Assembly (NCBI RefSeq): GCF_003633685.1
Contig: NZ_RBKT01000001.1
Span: 8,618,001 to 8,682,000 of the forward strand
DNA from: Micromonospora pisi
GTDB taxonomy: Bacteria > Actinomycetota > Actinomycetes > Mycobacteriales > Micromonosporaceae
Direction of reading: 5' to 3'
Length of the DNA: 64,000 nt
A program made the position numbers and the translations under genes. The first letter of the stretch is position 1, and each line of letters begins with the position of its first letter. Shown here piece after piece: positions 17,385 through 24,954 of the stretch. The notes under the pieces were generated by a model. The model was not told the origin of the DNA, searched no databases, and worked only from the letters and a program-made list of their open reading frames with translations.

Positions 17385-17790
17385 TCAGAGTGGCAGCCCT
17401 CGCGCGGCGAGCTCGGACGTCAGGGACAGGGCGTCCACGAACTGGATGCCCGCAGTGCCGACCGCCGTCGCCGCCGCCACGCAGGCCGCGTTGTCGTCCA
17501 CGAACAGGCACTCGGTCGGCGCCCGATCGACGGTACGCAGGATGTGGTCGAAGTACCTCGGGTCGGGCTTGCGGTGACTGACGCGATGCGAGAGGAAAGC
17601 CCCGTCGAGCCACCGCTGACCCTGGTAGAGCTGTTCGACGTACGCGCCGCGCCGGGATCCCTGGTCGGAGGCGAGATAGACCCGCTCGACTCCGAGACAC
17701 GGTATGACGTCCAGTAGAGCCTGATTCAGCTGGACGTTGCCGCCGAGCCACCGGTCCAGGAACGCCGCCCCGTCAGACCCTCGACATGTT
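17385..17790 (-). pseudogene. 5'-truncated HAD-family hydrolase
   Basis: The frame keeps the C-terminal two thirds of a HAD phosphatase: AAFLDRWLGGNVQLNQALLD, then LASDQ (motif II region), HRKPDPRYFD (motif III lysine) and CLFVDDN (motif IV acids). The DxD nucleophile motif that should precede it is absent. Upstream of about 17790 the frame turns into sequence unlike any HAD protein, with stops in neighbouring frames. It is read as a decayed fragment that cannot be active. Confidence 0.7.
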
Positions 17791-17905
17791 CGGTGAGGAC
17801 GAGCGATGCCGATTCGACAGCGCGGGGCCTTGCTTCCAGTCCACCTGGTCTGTGGTCGGACGGCACCAGGATCTCCAGCCGCGAGGCCGGCCTGCACACG
17901 AGCGA

Positions 17906-17942
17906 GGCGGCGTACTCCGACGCGGTGTCGGAGTACGCCGCC
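17906..17942. terminator. Strong hairpin between two gene fragments
   Basis: Perfect 16-bp arms (17906-17921 with 17927-17942, core GCGTACTCCGAC) enclose a 5-base loop. It is probably an old terminator left between the HAD fragment and the penicillin-binding hydrolase fragment. Confidence 0.55.
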
Positions 17943-18006
17943 CGGGGGCGCCGGGAGGGTGAGCGAGTTGGCTTGGCCCGTGCGGGTCCACGCCGTTCCA
18001 CCCTGT

Positions 18007-18312
18007 CTACTGAGCCGACCCGGCCTGCCCGCCGCCGAACACCTCCTTGACGAGCCTTTGCGTCGTCTTCTGGAACGTCTCCGCCATGGACAGTGCGGCA
18101 TCGTCGACATAGTTCAGCGCGGCGGTCAGGGTCTTGCTGCCGTCGGGCGTGCTGTACATCAGCGCCGCGTGGCCTGGCATGCCGCCGTTGTGGGTGATGA
18201 CGGTGCCGCGGTTTTCGCCCGCGTCCTGCACGAACACCCCCAGGCCGTAGCCGACCTTGGGATGCGGTTTGCACATCTCGGCCAGCAGCAGGGCCGGCAG
18301 GAGCTGGTGACC
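18007..18312 (-). pseudogene. C-terminal fragment of a serine beta-lactamase / D-Ala-D-Ala carboxypeptidase
   Basis: Minus-strand codons read LLPALLLAEM, VGYGLGVFVQDAG, VITHNGGMPGHAALMYSTPDG and LTAALNYVDD. This is the end of a class C beta-lactamase-fold hydrolase, with HNGG in the place of the third active-site motif (HxG/KTG). The SxxK and YxN regions are missing upstream of about 18312, so it is a non-functional remnant. Confidence 0.7.
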
Positions 18313-18616
18313 GTCTACGGCACCGGCTTATGGCACGTGGCTGGCACAGTGCGGCGGGTTGCGGTTGTCCGGCTTTGTACGGCGCTCCACCCCGGCCGTC
18401 GGGCCGGGGCGGCTTCCTGTGATGCTCGCTTACCGCAGTCAGTACCCCGTACTCCGGTGGCAAGCCGCGCAGCGGCGCGGCAGTCGATCGCCCCGACCCC
18501 AGCGGCCAGTAGCCACCCTCGCGATCGTCACCGCGTTGCGGCGTACGGCTCCGCGTAGGCCCTACCGGAAAACCTGCCATGATCAGACCCCAAGCCCGGG
18601 CAAATAAGGGGATGCG
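18313..18616. other. No gene recognised
   Basis: This stretch of roughly 300 bases after the hydrolase remnant contains only low-quality frames. A short GC hairpin (CCCCGGCC with GGCCGGGG around 18391-18410) is visible. AAGGGG at 18605-18610 is the ribosome-binding site of the next gene. Confidence 0.5.
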
Positions 18617-19033
18617 ATGGAGCAGGGGACGGTACGCCGAGACCGGCTGCGTCTGACTCGCATCGTGCCTGTCGGGCTGGTCCTGGCCGTGCTCGCGTCG
18701 TGTGCCTGCCCGGTGGTGGTCTGGCGGGCCTACAACATGTGCGATGTCGGCGTGAACGCGACAGCGAACATAGGGCTGCTCCTGGTGGCGCCGTTGCTGC
18801 TTCTCGCCCACGTAGTGACCCTCACCGTCGGACATACTCTGATCCGCAGATGGGTTGCACCAGGCCGAGCTCAGTTCGCCTCAGCCGTACTCATCAGCCT
18901 TGTTGTGGTCGCCGCCATCTCGTGGGCATACTTCGCGCTCGCCGGCCTCCCGCTACAGAACGCCCTCTGCCCGACCGGTGAACCCCCATGGTGGCCAGAC
19001 TGGATTCCTCCACGCCATGACGTCTACCCATGA
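18617..19033 (+). CDS. Small multi-pass membrane protein, unknown
   Basis: A 138-residue protein with three hydrophobic helices at about 14-35, 49-70 and 88-110, separated by short basic loops, and a proline- and tryptophan-rich tail (PPWWPDWIPPRHD). ATG 18617 is preceded by AAGGGG with good spacing, so it is probably expressed. No family is recognised. It lies between gene fragments in an accessory zone and has no obvious partner. Confidence 0.55.
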   Translation: MEQGTVRRDRLRLTRIVPVGLVLAVLASCACPVVVWRAYNMCDVGVNATANIGLLLVAPLLLLAHVVTLTVGHTLIRRWVAPGRAQFASAVLISLVVVAAISWAYFALAGLPLQNALCPTGEPPWWPDWIPPRHDVYP

Positions 19034-19199
19034 TCTCGAGCCTTGGCGGCCGGCCGCGCGGCCGATGCCGACCGAAGGCCGCCAGCAGGCCAGCGCGGGC
19101 CGGCCGGCGCCGCGCTGGCGCGGCGCCTTGATCCAATACAGAGGTATTCGGCAGTGTGGGGTGTGAGACGGCTTGGCGACGGCTCGGCGCGGACTGAGC

Positions 19200-19440
19200 G
19201 ACACCTGACCCCCCTTGACGCTTTTCAAGCTGGACGGCGAGGTTGTTCAGCGTCAACGTGGCCGGCGGCGATTGCTCGGCGGTAGAGCTGCTCGGCCTCA
19301 CCCGCCTCACCCCGCTCTTCGAGCAGGATCGCCAGGTCGTTCAACACACTCACGTCCCCGGCGGCGATCGCTCGGCGGTAGAGACGTTCGGCCTCGGCCT
19401 CACTCGTCTCCAAGCGAATCGCCGGATGAATACCGGGCGG
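19200..19440 (-). pseudogene. Frameshifted TPR-repeat protein remnant
   Basis: The minus strand encodes EAERLYRRAIAAGDVSVLND, then LAILLEERGEAGEAEQLYRR. The next repeat (LNNLAVQLEKRQG) is in another frame, with the break near 19250. These are tetratricopeptide repeats of the type fused to NB-ARC or kinase proteins. Neither a start nor the rest of the protein is present. Confidence 0.6.
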
Positions 19441-19624
19441 CTGACCGGCCGTGCCGGGGGCCCTGGGGAAGTGAGGTGATTAGTTAGTGATCGACCTGAT
19501 CAGCGCCCGGACCACGGGCGGTGCAGGGTACGCACGGGGCGTTGGCGGCACCGCTGCCGGCCAGGTCACCGGGTGTGTGGTCCGGACACCTGGCAAACGC
19601 GCGGGCGGGCCGGTCGCGCGCCAC

Positions 19625-19654
19625 GACACCGTTAGCGGTTGCGCTACCGGTGTC
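19625..19654. repeat. Inverted repeat upstream of the toxin-antitoxin operon
   Basis: Thirteen-base arms (19625-19637 and 19642-19654; GACACCGTTAGCG against CGCTACCGGTGTC, one mismatch) surround GTTG. It may be a terminator of older sequence or the boundary of the inserted cassette. Confidence 0.45.
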
Positions 19655-19687
19655 CGTTTCCGCGCGTTTCCAGCGCCCCGACCAGCC

Positions 19688-19723
19688 TGGTAGTACCGCC
19701 GGTACTACCAGTGGGGGTACGCT
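19688..19723 (+). promoter_or_regulatory. Operator palindrome and leaderless promoter of the toxin-antitoxin pair
   Basis: A perfect 11+1+11 palindrome at 19688-19710 (arm TGGTAGTACCG) lies over the expected -35 region. TACGCT at 19718-19723 puts the transcript start on the A of ATG 19730. Such placement fits autorepression by the antitoxin or the antitoxin-toxin complex. The protein-DNA pairing is inferred. Confidence 0.65.
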
Positions 19724-19729
19724 CGGCCC

Positions 19730-19978
19730 ATGACCGCGAAGCGCAGCATCAGCGTCCCGGACGACGTCAGCGAGTGGCTCGACGGCCAGCCCAACGTCTC
19801 GGCGGCGATCACTGCCGCCGTGCGCGCTCAGATGGCCGGTGGCCGGGTCGACGAGGTGATGCGTCGGGCCGGGATCGAGGTGACCGAGGCGGGCAAGGCA
19901 CGGTGGCGTGACCGCCTGGAGCCGATGCCGGCCGACGTGCTCGACGCCGGCCGCCGGCTGCTCGACGACGCCGCGTGA
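19730..19978 (+). CDS. Antitoxin of a two-gene toxin-antitoxin module
   Basis: An 82-residue protein beginning MTAKRSISVPDDVSEWLDGQ, a ribbon-helix-helix-like opening common in VapB/CopG antitoxins, followed by a helical acidic C-terminus that should bind the toxin. It starts with a leaderless ATG immediately downstream of the palindromic operator. Its stop overlaps the downstream start by GTGA, the coupling expected for antitoxin before toxin. The family call is by size, order and opening motif. Confidence 0.7.
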   Translation: MTAKRSISVPDDVSEWLDGQPNVSAAITAAVRAQMAGGRVDEVMRRAGIEVTEAGKARWRDRLEPMPADVLDAGRRLLDDAA

Positions 19979-20394
19979 GCCAGGAGATCGCGGTCGTCCT
20001 CGATGACACGGCGCTGCGGGCGTATGTCGCGGGGCAGGTCGCGGTGGGCGAGCTGATCGCCGAGGTCGCCGACGAGAACCGTCAGGTCGGCATCCCGGCC
20101 GCGTGTCTGGCCGCCGCGTACGCCGCCACCGCCACTGACGAGGTCGGTACCGCGCTGCTGGCCCTGCTGATGACGACCCCGGCCGTGCGGCTCCTTCCGC
20201 TCGGGGTCGAGCCCGGTGCCGACGACGTCCGCCAGACCGGTCGGTTCGCCCTGGCGGCCGGCGGCGATCTGGCGACCGGTCACGCGATCCTGTCTGCCCT
20301 GGCCAACCAGGCCCACTACGCCACCACGAAGCCCCACCCGGCCGCCGCGGTCCTGCCCGCCCGATGGGGTGTCATCGACCTCAGCGAGGCGTAG
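19975..20394 (+). CDS. PIN-like toxin partner
   Basis: A 139-residue protein opening EIAVVLDDTALRAYVAGQ, which matches the first beta strand and acidic residue of PIN-domain ribonucleases (VLDxxAL). Further acidic positions lie around ELIAEVADEN and GGDLATGHAIL, but the canonical C-terminal DxD is not obvious. It resembles the divergent PIN-like proteins found in actinomycete TA pairs. Translation is coupled to the antitoxin, and a terminator follows 11 bases after the stop. Confidence 0.65.
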   Translation: MSQEIAVVLDDTALRAYVAGQVAVGELIAEVADENRQVGIPAACLAAAYAATATDEVGTALLALLMTTPAVRLLPLGVEPGADDVRQTGRFALAAGGDLATGHAILSALANQAHYATTKPHPAAAVLPARWGVIDLSEA

Positions 20395-20405
20395 CCGCGC
20401 CGTAG

Positions 20406-20445
20406 ACGGAAGGGCCGACGTCAGCAACGGCGTCGGCCCTTCCGT
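20406..20445 (+). terminator. Terminator of the toxin-antitoxin operon
   Basis: A perfect 15-bp stem (20406-20420 with 20431-20445, core GGAAGGGCCGACG) has a 10-base loop and no T-run. It abuts the broken end of the alcohol-dehydrogenase fragment. Confidence 0.7.
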
Positions 20446-20685
20446 GCGTGAATCAGCGTGCCTCCGGGAAGCAGCTTCGACAGCGCGACCGGAAAGTCAG
20501 CACCGCCGGTGGACTCGAGCACCAGATCGAACGGGCCATGGGCGTCGGCGACAGCCTGCACGACCGTTGCCGCGCCAAGTTCGTGCAGTCGCTCACCGCG
20601 CGCCGGTGTGGCGGTCACCACGGTCAGTTCCGCGCCGGCGGCGGCAGCCAACTCGGTCAGGTAGTGCCCCACTCCGCCCCCACCT
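20446..20685 (-). pseudogene. Internal fragment of a zinc-type alcohol dehydrogenase/quinone reductase
   Basis: The minus strand reads GGGVGHYLTELAAAAGAEL, then TVVTATPARGERLHELGAA, FDLVLESTGGADFPVAL and LLPGGTLIH. This is the Rossmann half of an MDR enzyme. The N-terminal catalytic domain is missing upstream of about 20685, and the C-terminus stops where the toxin-antitoxin terminator begins. The sharp right-hand limit suggests that arrival of the TA cassette truncated it. Confidence 0.75.
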
Positions 20686-20776
20686 CATCAGCTCTGGCGA
20701 ACCGGCTCGAAGAATGACGATGGCCACCCGTCGCCGGTCGACTGAAGACCCAACAATGGGCGGTTCGTTGTGCTCA

Positions 20777-21205
20777 CTACCGAACCGGCGTGGACAGTGC
20801 TGCCGGCCGTGTTGCCCCTGCCTCCGTGTCGTAGCTGCGCCTTGCTTGTTCCACGTCGTCCAGGTGACTTGTCGCCCACTCGGCGAGGTGGGCGAAGAGG
20901 GGGGCGAGGCTACGGCCGAGGTTGCTGATCTCGTACTCGACTCGGGGTGGGACCTCGGGGTGGTAGGTGCGCACGACAAGTCCGTCGCGTTCGAGTTGCC
21001 GTAGCCGCTGGGTCAGAACCTTCGGTGTGATGCTGCTGATCTGTCGCTGCAACTCGACGAAGCGTTGCCGTCCCTGGTAGTTCAGCGACCACAGGATCGG
21101 GGTCGTCCACCGGCTGAAGACGATGTCCACGACCGGGGCGACCGGGCACGCCTGCTCGGGATCGGAGGACGCTGCGGGTGGCCAGGCTGCTTGATCGTCC
21201 TGCAT
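20777..21205 (-). CDS. HxlR-family transcriptional regulator
   Basis: A 142-residue winged-helix regulator with the HxlR signature: a single early cysteine in ACPVAPVVDIVFSRWTTPIL, then GRQRFVELQRQISSITPKVL, TQRLRQLERDGLVVRTYH and VEYEISNLGRSLAPLF. Such proteins sense electrophiles or oxidants through the cysteine. It diverges from the NmrA-like oxidoreductase across 144 bases, so that gene is its likely target. Confidence 0.88.
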   Translation of the reverse strand: MQDDQAAWPPAASSDPEQACPVAPVVDIVFSRWTTPILWSLNYQGRQRFVELQRQISSITPKVLTQRLRQLERDGLVVRTYHPEVPPRVEYEISNLGRSLAPLFAHLAEWATSHLDDVEQARRSYDTEAGATRPAALSTPVR

Positions 21206-21349
21206 AGAAGTTCCTCCAGCATAGTCACTTTCCTCTAGGTACCTACTATACCGACGATGCTAGCTTCTCCGGGTCGCCGATCAAGAGATCGAATCGCGGC
21301 GCTCGTACCCATTGATGACATGGGTGATCCCGAAGCAGAGGAGCGGTTC
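21206..21349. promoter_or_regulatory. HxlR/NmrA divergent region with TAGGTACCTA palindrome
   Basis: The gap contains a perfect palindrome TAGGTACCTA at 21236-21245, flanked by ATAGT (21221-21225) and ACTAT (21245-21249). HxlR-type factors bind short AT-containing inverted repeats of this kind, so it is a plausible operator for both genes. GCAGAGGAGCGG marks the ribosome-binding site of the gene at 21350. Confidence 0.45.
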
Positions 21350-22189
21350 ATGATTGTCGTAACCGGAGCCACCGGAAATGTGGGTCGCGTACTGGTAGAG
21401 ACGCTGGCCGCGGCTGGCGAGCAGGTGACCGCGGTGTCACGGGGAACGTTGCCGGTGTCCATGCCGGAAGGGGCCCGGCATCAACACGCTGATCTGGCCG
21501 AACCGGAGACCCTGCGGCCGGTCGTGGACGGAGCCCGCGCGCTGTTTCTGCTGGTCGCGGGTGCCGGTGCGCACCTGAACCCCGGCGACATCCTCGACGT
21601 CGCGAAAGCCGGTGGAGTCGAGCGCATCGTCCTGTTGTCCTCGCAGGCCGCCGGAACGCGCCCCCTGTCCGTCTCGCATGCACCGCTGCGCGGCATCGAG
21701 GACGCCGTACAGCGGTCCGGCATGGCCTGGACGATCCTGCGACCGGGCGGTTTTGTCTCCAACACCTACGCCTGGGCGGAGCCGGTGCGGACCCAGCGGA
21801 CGGTGGCCGCACCATTCGGCGACGTCGGCCTGCCGCTCGTCGATCCGACCGACATTGCCGAGGTCGCCGCCACGGTCCTGCGGAAGGACCAGCACGCCGG
21901 CCGGATCTACGAGCTCACGGGGCCGGCCCTGACCACACCGCGACAGCGGGCCCGGAGCATTGCCGAGGCGCTGGGCCAGCCGGTCCGGTTCGTCGACCAG
22001 ACCCGTGAGGAGGCGCGCGCACAGATGATGCGGTTCATGCCCGAGCCGGTGGTCGACGGGACCCTGGCCATCCTCGGCGAGCCTCTCCCGGAAGAGCAGC
22101 GGATCAGCCCGCACACGGAGCAGGTCCTGGGCCGCGCACCGCGCACCTTCGACGATTGGACCCGGCGCCACATTCACGCGTTCCGGTAG
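21350..22189 (+). CDS. NmrA-like NAD(P)-binding oxidoreductase
   Basis: A 279-residue atypical SDR beginning MIVVTGATGNVGRVLVETLA, with the GxxGxxG loop right at the N-terminus. Further elements are VERIVLLSSQAAG and the substrate-side segment WTILRPGGFVSNTYAWAEP. This group includes NAD(P)H:quinone oxidoreductases and azoreductase-like redox sensors. ATG 21350 is chosen because of the upstream GAGGAGC and the exact fit to the family start. Regulation by the divergent HxlR gene is likely. Confidence 0.85.
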   Translation: MIVVTGATGNVGRVLVETLAAAGEQVTAVSRGTLPVSMPEGARHQHADLAEPETLRPVVDGARALFLLVAGAGAHLNPGDILDVAKAGGVERIVLLSSQAAGTRPLSVSHAPLRGIEDAVQRSGMAWTILRPGGFVSNTYAWAEPVRTQRTVAAPFGDVGLPLVDPTDIAEVAATVLRKDQHAGRIYELTGPALTTPRQRARSIAEALGQPVRFVDQTREEARAQMMRFMPEPVVDGTLAILGEPLPEEQRISPHTEQVLGRAPRTFDDWTRRHIHAFR

Positions 22190-22331
22190 GGACATGCGTC
22201 GCCTCATCTTCGTGCCGCAAGCGGAGCGACGTAGACGCACATCCTGAGGTCAGGCGTCGCTACGCCGGGGCTGCCTTGAAAAGGAGTTCCCGGGATGGTG
22301 TCGTATCGAGGCGTAGCCGTTCGTGGAACCA

Positions 22332-22363
22332 GTGTCCGGCGGCCCGGCCGGGCCGCCGGACAC
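22332..22363. terminator. Perfect palindrome between the oxidoreductase and the YCII operon
   Basis: A 32-base perfect palindrome (two 16-base arms, core GTCCGGCGGCCCGG) lies 140 bases after the oxidoreductase stop and 46 bases before the YCII start. It is most simply a terminator without a T-tract. Confidence 0.6.
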
Positions 22364-22409
22364 GAGGAGTCGGGAAAGGCTCTCATCCGGGGACTGAGAG
22401 GAGACAACC

Positions 22410-22790
22410 ATGACGGAGTACCTGATCACCTTCAACGACGAGTGGGTGCCTGCCCACACGGCGGACGAGCTGCGCGAGAAGGGCACGGCCGCCCGGGCGG
22501 TGCTCGAGGAGATGCTGGCAGAGGATGTCCTGATCTTCACCAACGGCGGGCTCGACCGGTCCACCGCGGTGTGCGGTGTCGAGCCGGTCGACGGCAAGCC
22601 CGTTTTCACCGACGGCCCGTACGTCGAGACCAAGGAGCACCTCGGCGGCTTTGTCGTCGTGGACCTGCCCGACGACGAGGCGGCGCGCTACTGGGCTGGC
22701 CGGCTCGCGACCGTGCTCGACTGGCCGCAGGAGGTGCACCGGTTCCGAGGTCCCGGGCAGGCCCGGCGTAACGGCTCCGGGGAGAAGTGA
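22410..22790 (+). CDS. YCII/DGPF-domain protein 1
   Basis: A 126-residue dimeric alpha-beta barrel protein with the DGPF-type core FTDGPYVETKEHLGGFVVVD. Proteins of this family regularly precede ECF42 sigma factors and may sense or process a small ligand. ATG 22410 follows GAGAGGAG. It overlaps the second YCII gene by GTGA, forming a three-gene coupled operon. Confidence 0.9.
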   Translation: MTEYLITFNDEWVPAHTADELREKGTAARAVLEEMLAEDVLIFTNGGLDRSTAVCGVEPVDGKPVFTDGPYVETKEHLGGFVVVDLPDDEAARYWAGRLATVLDWPQEVHRFRGPGQARRNGSGEK

Positions 22791-23182
22791 GCCCGGTGCC
22801 CAGGTACCTGCTGTCCGTCCACGGGCCGGCCGAGCGCACCGACTCGGGCACCTGTCCCTCCCACGAGGCGATGCTGCAGGCGTTCGCCGCCACCGGCGCC
22901 TTCAACGAGAGGCTTCAGCGGGACGGTCACTTCGTCTTCGCCGGCGGCCTGGAGTCCGCGACGACCGCCACCACCGTTGACGGCCGGGGCGAGAAGCCGG
23001 CCTTCACCGACGGGCCTTACCAGGAGACGCGGGAGTGCCTCGGCGGCTTCTGGGTCATCGAGGCGGCCGACCTCGACGTGGCACTGGCGCTCGCCGTCGA
23101 GGGGTCGAAAGCGTGCCGCGGCACGGTCGAGGTGCGTCCCTTCCGAACCGCGGAATCCGTCCGAGCGCTGCCAGAGTCGTGA
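22787..23182 (+). CDS. YCII/DGPF-domain protein 2
   Basis: A 131-residue paralogue of the preceding gene, with FTDGPYQETRECLGGFWVIE as the conserved core. GTG 22787 lies within the upstream stop, and its own stop overlaps the sigma-factor start by GTGA. Strict coupling of both YCII proteins with the sigma factor suggests they act as its signalling partners rather than as separate enzymes. Confidence 0.9.
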   Translation: MSPVPRYLLSVHGPAERTDSGTCPSHEAMLQAFAATGAFNERLQRDGHFVFAGGLESATTATTVDGRGEKPAFTDGPYQETRECLGGFWVIEAADLDVALALAVEGSKACRGTVEVRPFRTAESVRALPES

Positions 23183-24423
23183 CCGGTCCCACCGTCGCGC
23201 AGGCGATCACCCGTGTCCACCAGGAGGAGTGGGCGCGGGTGGTCGCCTGCCTCGCGCGTCGTTTCGGCGACCTTGACGTCGCGGAGGAAGCGACGGCCGA
23301 GGCGTTCATGGTGGCTGCGGAGCGGTGGCCGCGCGAGGGTGTACCGCCCAATCCCGGCGGTTGGCTCGCCACCACCGCGACCCGCAAGGCGATCGATTGG
23401 CTCCGTCGCGAGTCGCAGCGCGACGCCAAACACCGGGAGGCCCGAATCGTGTACGACGACACCCCTCCCGAGCCGACCGGCCCGGTCGAGGACGACCGGC
23501 TCAGACTGGTCTTCACCTGCTGCCACCCCGCGCTCGCGATGGAGGCCCGGGTGGCGCTCACCCTGCGCCTGCTCGGCGGCCTCACCGTCCCCGAGATCGC
23601 CCGCGCCTTTCTGGTGCAGGAGACCACGATGGCGCAACGGATCACCCGCGCCAAGGCGAAGATCAAGGCGGCACACATCCCCTACCGGGTGCCCTCGGCC
23701 GACGACATCCGCGAGCGGCTCGCCGGCGTGCTCGCGGTCGTCTACCTCATCTTCAACGAGGGCTATCTGGCCGGCGAGGGGGACGACCCGGTGCGGGTCG
23801 ACCTCACCGACCAGGCGATCCACCTCGGCCGCCTGCTCCGGACCCTCCTTCCGGACGACGGCGAGGTAGCCGGACTGCTCGCCCTGATGCTCTTCACCGA
23901 CGCCCGTCGCCCGGCGCGCGTGTCCCACACCGGGGAGCTGGTGACCCTCCACGAGCAGGACCGCGGTGCCTGGGACCGCACCCTCATCGCCGAGGGCAAC
24001 GCCCTGGTTCGGGAGCGGATCGAGGCGGTGGCGGCCGGCGGTGGCCCGCCCGGGCGCTACCAACTGCAGGCCGCGATCAACGCGGTCCACACGGAGGCCC
24101 CGTCCGCCCGAGACACCAACTGGTCCACGATCGTCGCCCTCTACGGCCGCATGGTGCTGCTCGACCCCTCGCCGATCGTGCGGCTCAACCGGGCCGTCGC
24201 GGTCGCCGAGATCGACGGCCCCGGTGTCGGGCTCGCCGAGATCGACCGGCTCGCCGAGGTTCTTGACGGCTACCACGCCTTCCACGCCGCGCGCGCCGAC
24301 CTGCTGCGGCGACTCGGCCGCGGCGGCGAGTCGCGGGCGGCGTACGACCGGGCCATCGATCTCGCCGGCAACCCCGCGGAACGGGCCTACCTCACCCGCC
24401 GTCGCAACCAGCTCGCCGGCTGA
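23179..24423 (+). CDS. ECF42-type RNA polymerase sigma factor
   Basis: A 414-residue ECF sigma factor with a long C-terminal extension. Sigma region 2 is in LARRFGDLDVAEEATAEAFM and region 4 in LGGLTVPEIARAFLVQETTM, and the extension (residues about 190-410) carries YLIFNEGYLAGEGDD and TPR-like helices. ECF42 members have no anti-sigma factor, and their C-terminal domain is needed for activity. The GTG 23179 start is fixed by the overlap with the second YCII gene. Confidence 0.92.
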   Translation: MTGPTVAQAITRVHQEEWARVVACLARRFGDLDVAEEATAEAFMVAAERWPREGVPPNPGGWLATTATRKAIDWLRRESQRDAKHREARIVYDDTPPEPTGPVEDDRLRLVFTCCHPALAMEARVALTLRLLGGLTVPEIARAFLVQETTMAQRITRAKAKIKAAHIPYRVPSADDIRERLAGVLAVVYLIFNEGYLAGEGDDPVRVDLTDQAIHLGRLLRTLLPDDGEVAGLLALMLFTDARRPARVSHTGELVTLHEQDRGAWDRTLIAEGNALVRERIEAVAAGGGPPGRYQLQAAINAVHTEAPSARDTNWSTIVALYGRMVLLDPSPIVRLNRAVAVAEIDGPGVGLAEIDRLAEVLDGYHAFHAARADLLRRLGRGGESRAAYDRAIDLAGNPAERAYLTRRRNQLAG

Positions 24424-24431
24424 CGCGGGTG

Positions 24432-24890
24432 ATGGACGCCGCCGAGTGGAAGGACCTGGACGAGTTCCTGTTTGCTCGGGCGATGCAGCACGACAGCCCG
24501 AAGCTGCTGTTCCGCCTCGCGTGCGAGTACCTGCTCTCGTCGCGGGTGATCCGGCCCCGACGTGCTGCGCTCCGGTGACGTGTTCGTGCCCGGCGGCCGG
24601 CGTTACGCCGACCCGGCGTCGTTCCTGCTCACCGCCGAGGCGTGGGCTCCGCAGAAGCTGGAGTTCCGCCACCTGGTCGGCAAGTCGGTGGAGGCTGCCG
24701 ACGCGCTCGCGCAGGCCGGCGACGAACTGCACACTGCCCTGACACCGACCTGGAGACCCAGCTGGCCAAGGGTGATCGGTGCGAGGTGCGGCGACCGACG
24801 CCGGGGAACTGATCATCTCGCCGCTGTCCGCGGAGGATGTGCCGGCCGAGGCCGATGCGCTGCGCACGGAGCTGGGCCGGCATCGTCGTT
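24432..24890 (+). pseudogene. Tn3-family transposase (tnpA) remnant, N-terminal part
   Basis: Plus-strand pieces read DLDEFLFARAMQHDSPKLLF, LACEYLLSSRVIRP, then in another frame VLRSGDVFVPGGRRYADPASF and EFRHLVGKSVEAADAL, then ELIISPLSAEDVPAEADAL in a third. These are successive segments of Tn3-type TnpA with an internal deletion and at least two frameshifts. The catalytic DDE core is absent, so it is a dead relic. Confidence 0.75.
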
Positions 24891-24954
24891 TTCGGGACGG
24901 CCACGGCGCCTCCAGCGCGCCGGCCCTGACACCCGGCCAGTCCGGTCGTTGCTG

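Noticed and set aside
17726-18835. 369-codon minus-strand frame over the fragment zone
   Set aside because: It strings together pieces in the wrong frame of the penicillin-binding hydrolase fragment; no continuous domain is visible.
20216-21004. 262-codon plus-strand frame over the toxin end, dehydrogenase fragment and hxlR-type gene
   Set aside because: It crosses several real features in the wrong frame and has Arg/Pro/Ser-rich composition.
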